From positions 1-12,790 of the forward strand of contig JAEDFX010000069.1 in assembly GCA_016297805.1 (NCBI GenBank): a stretch of DNA of 12,790 nucleotides. The letters run 5' to 3'. The notes below the pieces were generated by a model. That model was not told where the DNA came from and made no database searches. It worked only from the letters and a program-made list of their open reading frames with translations. The stretch comes from Treponema sp. GTDB taxonomy: Bacteria; Spirochaetota; Spirochaetia; Treponematales; Treponemataceae. The translations under genes and the position numbers were made by a program. Of this stretch, positions 7,902 to 12,790 are shown piece after piece. Position 1 is the stretch's first letter. Each line of letters opens with the position of its first letter.

Positions 7902-8621
7902 TTACATACTTAGCATTATTTCTGTTGCAAAAACTCCAGGTTCATTCTTTCGATTTATATAACCATCGTATTGTTCAACAATCTTATCTACACGGCGGAG
8001 TCCTAGTCCATGTTCTCCCTTTTTTGTGGTGATTAATTCTGTGAGTTTTTTTCGGCGGGTAGCTTCTGTAGAATTTGTAACAGAAATATATAGCTGTTCT
8101 TTAAATAGTCCGATATAAACACGGATAAATCGATTTTGTGGGGGGACTTTTTCGCAGGCTTCAATGGCATTATCCAGTAAGTTTCCGATAATTGCACAAA
8201 GGTGAACATCTGAGATTTTCAAATTGGCTGGAACTGTGGCCTTGCAATTTACATTTATATTGTGTTTTTTTGCAATAGAAATTTTACTGCTAAGAATGGC
8301 ATTTACGCTAACATTTCCAGTTCGGATAGCAATATCAATGCTATCCAGATCTTCTTCCAGATGATCCAGGTAATTTTGAATTTCGCCAATCTGATTCATG
8401 GCCAGGTAAGCTTTAATCGTCTGCATATGATTATGGTAATCGTGGCGCCAACCCCTCATTGTATTGTAAACATTTTCTACTTCATCCCGTTGTTTTTTTA
8501 AAATGGAATCTTGAAACTCAAAAAGCCATTTTTCATCTTGTTTTTTTGTGAAAAAATAAGTTCCGATAGCAGTTCCCATTACCAGTATAATGCCGATTAA
8601 AATCATCCAAAATAAATTCAT
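7902..8621 (-). CDS. GHKL sensor histidine kinase with a single membrane helix (AgrC/LytS-like catalytic core)
   Basis: Autophosphorylating kinase expected to act on the LytTR regulator encoded just upstream. The 239-residue protein has one N-terminal membrane helix (about 3-24) and a coiled linker. Its H-box reads WRHDYHNH (58-65) with H60 as likely phosphorylation site. The ATPase has N-box NLLDNAIEA (147-155) and a GLGL glycine motif (205-208), placing it in the HATPase_c_5-type GHKL group. AgrC-type kinases usually have a multi-helix sensor of around 200 residues; it is absent here. The ATG at 8621 overlaps the regulator stop as ATGA, which indicates translational coupling. Its signal may come from a partner membrane protein, possibly the 53-residue one or the exporter, but that is inference. 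Confidence 0.9.
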   Translation of the reverse strand: MNLFWMILIGIILVMGTAIGTYFFTKKQDEKWLFEFQDSILKKQRDEVENVYNTMRGWRHDYHNHMQTIKAYLAMNQIGEIQNYLDHLEEDLDSIDIAIRTGNVSVNAILSSKISIAKKHNINVNCKATVPANLKISDVHLCAIIGNLLDNAIEACEKVPPQNRFIRVYIGLFKEQLYISVTNSTEATRRKKLTELITTKKGEHGLGLRRVDKIVEQYDGYINRKNEPGVFATEIMLSM

Positions 8622-9361
8622 AAACTTTTTTCCATGTAAAAATCAATAAATGCCCGGTTCAAATCATCATAATTATTGCGAGCAACAGGAAGTACTTCAC
8701 CATTAGTAAGGCTGCATTCTGTCTTAGTGATTTTTTTTATATGTCTAAGATTTACTAAAAGCCCCCGTTTCAGACAGAAAAATCCGTGTCCATTAAATTT
8801 AGGTAAAACATCACTAAAATTTGCTTTCCATTGTTTTTCAAAAGGTTTGCCTATGTTGCCGATGTCATTTTCCTCACCGATTAAACGAACATAATGTCCC
8901 TGGGCTTCTACATAAATTATCTGTTCAAAAGGAATTTTTGTAATGTCTGAACCAATTTGCAGAAGAAAGGCTTCTTCCATGGTTTTAGAAAGATTTGCAA
9001 GAGCAGTATCCAGAACGGCAAACAGATTTTCTTCTTTGACAGGTTTTAAAATATATCGGACTGCACCAACTTCATATCCTTCAATGGCGTAATCAGTTAT
9101 TCCTGTAAGAAAAGCAAGAGAACCGGAAAAACCACGAGTTCGTAAGGTTTTAGCCAGTTCAAATCCATTCATTTTACCCATCTGAATATCAAGGAGCAGA
9201 AAATCATATGGAAGTTTATCTTCAGATTCAAAAAGAAAATTTTCAGCACAGGAATAACTGTCTACTGTTATTTTAATCTTTCTTTTTTCTGCCCACTGAT
9301 GTATTAGAAGAGTTTCGTATTCTCTTAGAGTTTTATCATCTTCGCAAATTGCAATTAACAT
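8618..9361 (-). CDS. LytTR-family response regulator (AgrA/LytR type)
   Basis: A 247-residue DNA-binding regulator with an N-terminal receiver domain (1-120) and a C-terminal LytTR domain (about 135-245). The receiver has acidic pocket D8/D9, phospho-acceptor D58 in LLLDIQM, T86 and K106 in ILKPV. The LytTR part shows the usual IIYVEAQGHYVRL (148-160) and LKRGLLVNLRHI (197-208) patterns. The likely target is the repeat pair at 7857-7886. The start ATG directly follows the TAA of the short ORF upstream (TAAATG) and no Shine-Dalgarno sequence is visible, so initiation probably depends on ribosomes finishing that ORF. The kinase gene overlaps its stop. The two form a standard regulator-kinase operon. 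Confidence 0.92.
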   Translation of the reverse strand: MLIAICEDDKTLREYETLLIHQWAEKRKIKITVDSYSCAENFLFESEDKLPYDFLLLDIQMGKMNGFELAKTLRTRGFSGSLAFLTGITDYAIEGYEVGAVRYILKPVKEENLFAVLDTALANLSKTMEEAFLLQIGSDITKIPFEQIIYVEAQGHYVRLIGEENDIGNIGKPFEKQWKANFSDVLPKFNGHGFFCLKRGLLVNLRHIKKITKTECSLTNGEVLPVARNNYDDLNRAFIDFYMEKSL

Positions 9362-9526
9362 TTATTCAATTTTATCATTAGAAATATATTTATGCATAGT
9401 TGCATCCATTCCTAATGCCCCAAGAGGTGCAGTAATAACAATTGAAATAACGGCCATTATTAAAACAATATTCCCGCAGCCCAATAATAAGCCAGAAAGA
9501 ATAATTAAACCAATACTTAATAACAT
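9362..9526 (-). pseudogene. Short membrane ORF resembling the C-terminal tail of a cation:proton antiporter
   Basis: From ATG 9526 the frame encodes 54 residues: a hydrophobic stretch (about 1-40) containing LLLGCGNIVLIM, then ITAPLGALGMDAT and a short polar tail. The segment A-V-(x)4-ITAPLGA-(x)2-D resembles the last helix and tail of CPA-type sodium/proton antiporters as I remember them. The frame stays open upstream to about 9605 without a start codon and would add NEPIFRKLEIVRIPILIYFKKFF-like basic residues (shown here only as composition: hydrophobic plus K/R). A full antiporter needs over 350 residues, so this is most likely a remnant. It has no strong ribosome site. Its TAA abuts the regulator ATG, so it may still be translated and serve as a leader ORF. 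A genuine small membrane protein is the alternative. Confidence 0.5.
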
Positions 9527-9592
9527 AAAAAATTTCTTAAAATAAATAAGGATAGGAATTCTAACAATTTCTAATTTTCTAAAGATTGGTTC

Positions 9593-9601
9593 ATTATAGC
9601 A
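9593..9601 (-). promoter_or_regulatory. Extended -10 promoter for the regulator/kinase operon
   Basis: TGCTATAAT (9601-9593) is a perfect extended -10 (TGn plus TATAAT). No TTGACA-like hexamer is present at 16-18 bases upstream, which extended -10 promoters can tolerate. It begins just after the stop codon of vapC (9606). The transcript would start near 9586 and carry the short membrane ORF, the LytTR regulator and the kinase. Confidence 0.5.
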
Positions 9602-9605
9602 TAAA

Positions 9606-10037
9606 TTAATATTTTATTATTTCGAAAGTGTTTAAAATTTCAAAATCATCCGGATTTGCAGTTATAATTTTTGAAACACCTGCCTGTGCATAAGCGGCGG
9701 CCATAGTTATATCATTTATTCTTTTTCGACCAAGATTATACATAGACATCCACAATAACTGTCGTTTTAAAGAATCATCATCAGAATAAACAACTCGAAC
9801 TCTGGAATGATCAATCCAATACCAGCATCGTTCAATTGCAGTTTCCATAGGAACAGGATTTTTAAAACGTCTTGGATCTGTAACTACGTGTAAAAATTCA
9901 TTAAAAACATTGCTGTAAATTACAAGAATTGAATTTTTTTCATTCCGCCAGTTGTTAAAAACTTCAACTGCAGCAGTATGCCTTGGAGATTCAAGAATTT
10001 CCAAATCAATCAAAAAAGTTGTATCAATCCCGGTCAT
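9606..10037 (-). CDS. vapC: VapC-like PIN-domain toxin RNase
   Basis: A 143-residue PIN-domain protein, expected to be a magnesium-dependent endoribonuclease toxin that cleaves RNA when not held by its antitoxin. The four acidic positions are visible: D5 in GIDTTFLID, E47 in NEFLH, D109 in RINDITMAAA and D130 in TANPDDF. The ATG at 10037 lies inside the end of the antitoxin gene (14-base overlap), preceded by a GGCGG-like ribosome site about five bases upstream. The pair is therefore one operon with antitoxin first, the normal arrangement. The toxin looks complete and active. Confidence 0.88.
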   Translation of the reverse strand: MTGIDTTFLIDLEILESPRHTAAVEVFNNWRNEKNSILVIYSNVFNEFLHVVTDPRRFKNPVPMETAIERCWYWIDHSRVRVVYSDDDSLKRQLLWMSMYNLGRKRINDITMAAAYAQAGVSKIITANPDDFEILNTFEIIKY

Positions 10038-10290
10038 AAGAGCCGCCTAACATTTCATCCTGAAAATCTTTAGAAAGCCAGTCTGCATTCTCTTTAAGAC
10101 CTCCAACAGACATAGGCTTCCAGTCGTCAAAGGAATCGTTCTTTTTTTGAGATTTCAAGTACATATCCATAGCTTCACGAATCAAATCTGCAGTCTTTCT
10201 TTGCTGCTGTTTTGCCAGATGCTGAAACGCCATATACTGAAGCTCTTCAAAATAAACCGAAACTAATTTTTTTGATTGTAATGGAATCAT
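10024..10290 (-). CDS. vapB: VapB-like antitoxin with ribbon-helix-helix domain
   Basis: An 88-residue antitoxin. Residues 6-46 have the ribbon-helix-helix pattern: a short beta strand (KKLVSVYF), helix A (about 15-29) and helix B (RKTADLIREAMDMYL, 31-45). The tail (50-88) is acidic and aromatic, with W57, W71 and F76, and is the likely toxin-binding part that blocks the PIN active site. It should bind its own promoter as a dimer and repress the operon. The ATG at 10290 has no Shine-Dalgarno sequence. The predicted -10 lies only six bases upstream, so the mRNA is probably leaderless. A start further inside would remove the DNA-binding strand. Confidence 0.85.
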   Translation of the reverse strand: MIPLQSKKLVSVYFEELQYMAFQHLAKQQQRKTADLIREAMDMYLKSQKKNDSFDDWKPMSVGGLKENADWLSKDFQDEMLGGSYDRD

Positions 10291-10296
10291 ATGTTT

Positions 10297-10325
10297 AATA
10301 TATATATGTATTATATATATGTCAA
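10297..10325 (-). promoter_or_regulatory. Promoter and likely operator of the vapBC operon
   Basis: TTGACA (10325-10320) is perfect, followed after 17 bases by TATATT (10302-10297), a 5/6 match. The spacer and -10 consist of alternating TA runs around an AATAC centre that form imperfect inverted repeats, a suitable site for the RHH antitoxin. The predicted transcription start falls on or next to the A of the ATG at 10290. Confidence 0.65.
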
Positions 10326-10389
10326 GATATTCAAAACATTAATTGTATATGTAAAATATCTTATACATAATTTTAGGTTTATTAAATTT

Positions 10390-10698
10390 GACTTCCAGGG
10401 ATTCTACAGGGATACTGTAAAATATTTGATTGGAGTATATTTACGCAATGGAATGGTAGGAAAAGCTACCGAATTATGGAAATCTCTTGTCAAAAAAATG
10501 GATGATTATGTTTTATTCTGCGAAAAACAAAATGTTATGGATAAATCTGACGTACTGAAAATTTACGGCGAAAAATCTGTAAAAAACATGTCCCATTATA
10601 CAAAAGAATATGCCGAAAGCAAAAAACAGTTCATGTTGAATCAGCTGAAGGATTGGTTTAATGGTGAAGTGTGGCAGAATTTTGAAAAGATGATTTAA
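10390..10698 (+). pseudogene. C-terminal remnant of an unrecognised gene
   Basis: About 102 codons from DFQGFYRDT onward look like real protein: mixed helical sequence with motifs YLIGVYLRNG, ATELWKSLVKKMDDY and a lysine-rich helical end. The frame continues upstream to 10291, but that part is AT-rich, low in complexity and overlaps the vapB promoter, so it is probably not coding. No ATG with a ribosome site is visible; the first good ATG inside is at 10453, without Shine-Dalgarno. The helix-turn-helix spacing near YLRNGMVGKATELWKSL could be a last TPR-like repeat, which is inference. I cannot name the parent protein. It seems to be the tail of a truncated gene next to the vapBC pair. Confidence 0.45.
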
Positions 10699-10716
10699 GG
10701 GTTTATAAATAATACT

Positions 10717-10892
10717 GAGGGGGAAAGCCTTCCCCTCGCTCCAGCCCGCTTCGCAGTCTTTCGCTACCCCTTCTCCTAAGGGGCTGGCCCCTTAAAATCC
10801 CCAATATAATTCCCGCGAGTTTGCTTGCAAATTCGGTAAGCACGCTTGCGTGCAACCAACGCCCCGGTGAAAGGTAAATTGCTTGTGCAATT
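10717..10892. repeat. Cluster of five short hairpins in a GC-rich gap
   Basis: The gap 10699-10932 contains no gene but five inverted repeats. They are a GAGGGG/CCCCTC stem (10717-10737), TAAGGGG-CTGG-CCCCTTA (10777-10794), TTTGC-TT-GCAAA (10820-10831), GCACGC-TT-GCGTGC (10840-10853) and AATTGC-TTGT-GCAATT (10877-10892). The last three share a GCTTG core at the tip. The stretch is much richer in G and C than the genes around it. It lies between convergent genes, so some hairpins could end transcription, but none is followed by a T-run. It resembles a palindromic intergenic repeat of the REP kind; whether it recurs elsewhere cannot be seen here. Confidence 0.55.
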
Positions 10893-10932
10893 ATTTATCC
10901 TACTCGCCCAGCTCACCAGATTTTCTAAAATA

Positions 10933-11916
10933 TCACTTTGTTTCTTCCGCCATCTTCGCCATTTCGACTGCGTGCCTTTTCCATTCTTTCACCAACCACG
11001 CAGGGGCAATCGGTTTTGCATTACAGCCGTTCGACAATACCCATGCCTTGATTTTCAAAAACTGAGTAGAATCAAATTCGATTATCGTCTTATCCTTACT
11101 TTCTGTAATGACTTGCGAATTTGCCCACACTTTTTCTTTAACAAGATGCCGTGTTTCACGATAGAATTCAATTTTGTAATGCTCAGATTTTTGGTGGAAC
11201 ACTGCTCCAAAATTACCATCTTTGCAATGTCTCTCAAATTCATAATCTTCTGGCAACTCAAAAACATTTTCCGTAACTATCACATTCCGCATACGCACTA
11301 AAGAAAAAATCCGTTCGGCATTCCGTAACTCATCAAAACCGAACAGATAGCAAACACCGTCATCAAGTACAAGTTGATATGGCCGTAATCTTCGTTGCTC
11401 GGTTTGCTTTCCCCAACGGTCAGTGTAGTCAAATTGCAAAATGTGACTTTTGTTCAGTGCGTCTTGAATCGTACTCCAAATCTCTTGATTCACGGCGGTT
11501 TCAACGGTCGGGGCGACGGCGATTCTGTTCAAGAGCGCAGTATTCTTTCCATTCATTGCGGAAGTTGAAAGCAAATCCAAAACAGAGCAAGCCTCGTCGT
11601 AAATAGGAGTGTTCTTGTAATGAGATAAAAGCACCTTTGCCGAGAGCAGAACACGCAAATCCTTTTCTGAAAGGTAATTCTGCATGGATGGCTCAAATGC
11701 TTTTGTGTAATAGTAGCCTTTGTGTGTAAAATCATATTCGATTGGTGCAAACATACGGTCCCGCATATAATCCAAGTCTCGGCTGATTGTCGCAATGCCA
11801 GATTCAAGTTCAAAGGCAAGCTGTTTTGTATTTGGATAGCATCCGCTTCTGATTTTGCGATGAATATGAGAAATCCGCTCCAACATTCTGTAAGTAATTT
11901 TTGTCTGTGTACTCAT
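10933..11916 (-). CDS. WYL-domain transcriptional regulator (YafY type)
   Basis: A 327-residue DNA-binding regulator. An N-terminal winged helix-turn-helix (about 8-70) has a recognition helix near GIATISRDLDYMRD (40-53). The WYL domain (about 148-235) contains the HILQFDYTDRWG strand, the RRLRPY motif (175-180) and VCYLFGFDE (188-196), where the WYL signature reads CYL. A C-terminal WCX-like domain (about 243-320) ends the protein. WYL domains bind nucleic acids or nucleotides and often control defence or stress genes. No defence effector is present nearby; its targets may be itself or the adjacent toxin-antitoxin genes. The ATG at 11916 has no Shine-Dalgarno sequence and sits six bases after a -10 element. 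The gene is visibly richer in GC than the genes at 115-9600, which suggests acquisition by transfer. Confidence 0.9.
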   Translation of the reverse strand: MSTQTKITYRMLERISHIHRKIRSGCYPNTKQLAFELESGIATISRDLDYMRDRMFAPIEYDFTHKGYYYTKAFEPSMQNYLSEKDLRVLLSAKVLLSHYKNTPIYDEACSVLDLLSTSAMNGKNTALLNRIAVAPTVETAVNQEIWSTIQDALNKSHILQFDYTDRWGKQTEQRRLRPYQLVLDDGVCYLFGFDELRNAERIFSLVRMRNVIVTENVFELPEDYEFERHCKDGNFGAVFHQKSEHYKIEFYRETRHLVKEKVWANSQVITESKDKTIIEFDSTQFLKIKAWVLSNGCNAKPIAPAWLVKEWKRHAVEMAKMAEETK

Positions 11917-11922
11917 GCTCTA

Positions 11923-11931
11923 AGTATAGCA
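11923..11931 (-). promoter_or_regulatory. Extended -10 promoter giving a predicted leaderless WYL-regulator mRNA
   Basis: TGCTATACT (11931-11923) is an extended -10 with a 5/6 hexamer. Six bases (TAGAGC) separate it from the ATG at 11916, so transcription should begin at the start codon. No clear -35 is seen. Confidence 0.45.
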
Positions 11932-11988
11932 CACAAGTCTATCATAACATGAGAGAGTGAAAAGAATTTTTAAAGTTTACTGTTTTTT

Positions 11989-12393
11989 CTAATTCCACAC
12001 TTCAATTTTTAAGCCGTTTATGCGTCCCAAATGCCGCTCGTTATTTGTAACGAGAACCGCATCATTTTCAAGAGCGGTCGCACCTATAAAAATATCATCG
12101 TCCTCAATAATATTTCCATCTTTTTTCAAATCAGCGTAAATTTGAGCTGAGCGTTCGTACATATCAAAATCCATCAGCACTACTTCAAAATATGAATGGA
12201 GAATAATTTGAAATGCTTTCAACTTTGTTGTCGAGTTGGAAGCTATCAGCCCGCGTTTTAATTCGTAGTAGGTGACGACTGAAATGTATAACTCTGTGTC
12301 TTCACGGTCAACGAGTTCTTTCAATCTTAACTGCACGGAAACATTCTTCTGCAAAAGATAACTGATGATGTTCGTGTCTAGGAAATATTTTAT
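11989..12393 (-). CDS. vapC: VapC-like PIN-domain toxin with ATA in place of its start codon
   Basis: The PIN fold starts upstream of the first NTG codon. Reading from 12393 the frame gives (ATA)KYFLDTNIISYLLQKN and so on, 134 residues, the usual VapC length. The catalytic acids are D6 in LDTN, E44 in YYELKRG and D98-D100 in EDDDIFIGATA, and the family C-terminal VTNN is present. The expected ATG position is ATA (12393-12391), overlapping the antitoxin TAA as ATAA. The usual overlap would be ATGA, so a single G-to-A change explains it. No ATG, GTG, TTG or CTG occurs in this frame between the ATA and the nearest upstream stop. The first downstream candidate is TTG at 12354, which would omit D6 and probably give an inactive protein. 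The gene may be silenced, or poorly translated from AUA. Confidence 0.8.
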   Translation of the reverse strand: MKYFLDTNIISYLLQKNVSVQLRLKELVDREDTELYISVVTYYELKRGLIASNSTTKLKAFQIILHSYFEVVLMDFDMYERSAQIYADLKKDGNIIEDDDIFIGATALENDAVLVTNNERHLGRINGLKIEVWN

Positions 12394-12707
12394 GCGAGTT
12401 CCACCGTCTTGAAGCGCAGAGGCGTTTTCATTTCTTTCCCGAAAGCCTTTGCCTCATCATCAGAAAGCAGATTAAAAAGTTCGTCCACCGCTTTTTTTTG
12501 CCGAATTTTTCGAGCTGATTCCTCTTCTTCGTGGATTTCTTCCGCATGGTCTGCAAGGTCTTGGAAAAATGCAAGTTGTTTCTTTTTCCGCTCTGCTATT
12601 TCGTCCTGCGGCTCTGGGATGTCGATAAAAACTTTCTTCTGAGGCTTCAAATCTACAGGCTCAAGAGGTCTTACTGCTGTTCCGTCAAAATATCCTTCGA
12701 TTGTCAT
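12390..12707 (-). CDS. vapB: VapB-type antitoxin with AF2212-like N-terminus
   Basis: A 105-residue antitoxin upstream of the second PIN toxin. Residues 1-30 (MTIEGYFDGTAVRPLEPVDL and the following KKVFIDI strand) match the small beta domain of AF2212-like/DUF104 antitoxins, with the G-x-x-RPLEPVDL signature. Residues 35-70 form a charged helix rich in E and K. The C-terminus (DELFNLLSDDEAKAFGKEM, 75-93) is the likely toxin-binding region. The ATG at 12707 has a strong GGAGG ribosome site seven bases upstream. The stop overlaps the defective toxin start. It looks complete and could still neutralise related PIN toxins. Confidence 0.8.
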   Translation of the reverse strand: MTIEGYFDGTAVRPLEPVDLKPQKKVFIDIPEPQDEIAERKKKQLAFFQDLADHAEEIHEEEESARKIRQKKAVDELFNLLSDDEAKAFGKEMKTPLRFKTVELA

Positions 12708-12732
12708 ATCAACACCTCCATTCCATAAAATC

Positions 12733-12745
12733 TATACAAAGTATA
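12733..12745. promoter_or_regulatory. Palindrome TATACAAAGTATA, likely promoter-operator of the second vapBC pair
   Basis: A perfect 5-3-5 inverted repeat lies 26-38 bases before the antitoxin ATG. It overlaps -10-like sequences on the minus strand (TATACT at 12744-12739 and TATAGA just downstream). No clear -35 is seen. A site here would let the antitoxin repress its own operon. Confidence 0.35.
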
Positions 12746-12790
12746 CAGCATTTTCGCGGAATTTGCATTAAGTTTCCGCTTTAATGACAC

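Noticed and set aside
9593..9660. A second LytTR repeat pair that would give autoregulation of the regulator/kinase operon
   Set aside because: Only one loose ACTTTCG-like match is present, and no second copy lies 21-22 bases away.
10820..10892. Possible integron attC sites, suggested by palindromes next to toxin-antitoxin genes
   Set aside because: No paired RYYYAAC/GTTRRRY core sites can be found around the hairpins, and no integrase is in the window.
10846..11301. A 151-codon plus-strand open frame over the end of the WYL gene
   Set aside because: It lies opposite a well-supported gene, has no ribosome site, and its translation is rich in F, C, H and R as expected for an antisense shadow.
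12707..12790. A minus-strand frame open from the right edge that ends in TGA overlapping the antitoxin ATG
   Set aside because: Only about 29 codons are visible, it spans the promoter palindrome, and a strong ribosome site for vapB lies inside it. Chance openness is more likely than a real gene end.
1..12790. tRNA, rRNA, CRISPR arrays, insertion sequences and riboswitches
   Set aside because: No spaced identical repeats, transposase frames, cloverleaf-like sequences or recognisable aptamer cores were seen on either strand.

Overview
This is a 12.8-kb stretch of AT-rich bacterial chromosome. It has Shine-Dalgarno-led genes, short operons, a c-di-GMP phosphodiesterase, a cytoplasmic xylo-oligosaccharide hydrolase and two toxin-antitoxin pairs. 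A gut or rumen anaerobe fits. A Treponema-like spirochaete is my best guess from gene content and codon use, but no RNA gene or marker in the window proves it.

Layout. At 1-33 the first 11 codons of a leftward gene are visible, probably an M3 oligopeptidase. At 115-2133 (minus) lies a membrane c-di-GMP phosphodiesterase with a degenerate GGDEF domain and an intact EAL domain. At 2281-3932 (plus) are a small unrecognised protein and a GH8 enzyme resembling reducing-end xylose-releasing exo-oligoxylanase. From 9601 down to 3946 everything is on the minus strand and forms one functional block. It starts with an extended -10 promoter, then a short membrane ORF that looks like the tail of a cation:proton antiporter, then a LytTR response regulator and a short GHKL histidine kinase. 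After a regulated intergenic region come a 53-residue two-helix membrane protein that has no annotation-sized ORF, and two ABC exporter half-transporters with intact ATPase sites. At 9606-10290 (minus) is a VapBC pair with an RHH antitoxin. At 10390-10698 (plus) is a gene remnant, and at 10717-10892 a cluster of short hairpins. At 10933-12707 (minus) the base composition is visibly richer in GC. This part holds a WYL-domain regulator and a second VapBC pair whose toxin has ATA where its start codon should be.

The most interesting unit is the regulator/kinase/small protein/ABC block. Between the kinase and the small protein there are two direct copies of a 7-base core, 21 bases apart. They end four bases before a poor -35, and a perfect TATAAT follows. 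This is the geometry of a LytTR (AgrA-type) activator site, so the two-component system probably switches on the small protein and the exporter pair. There is no AgrB/AgrD, no C39 peptidase and no sensor domain on the kinase. The signal and the cargo are therefore open questions, and the 53-residue protein is the obvious suspect for either.

Two accessory genes (the RHH antitoxin and the WYL regulator) have a -10 hexamer exactly six bases before the ATG and no Shine-Dalgarno sequence, which predicts leaderless mRNAs.
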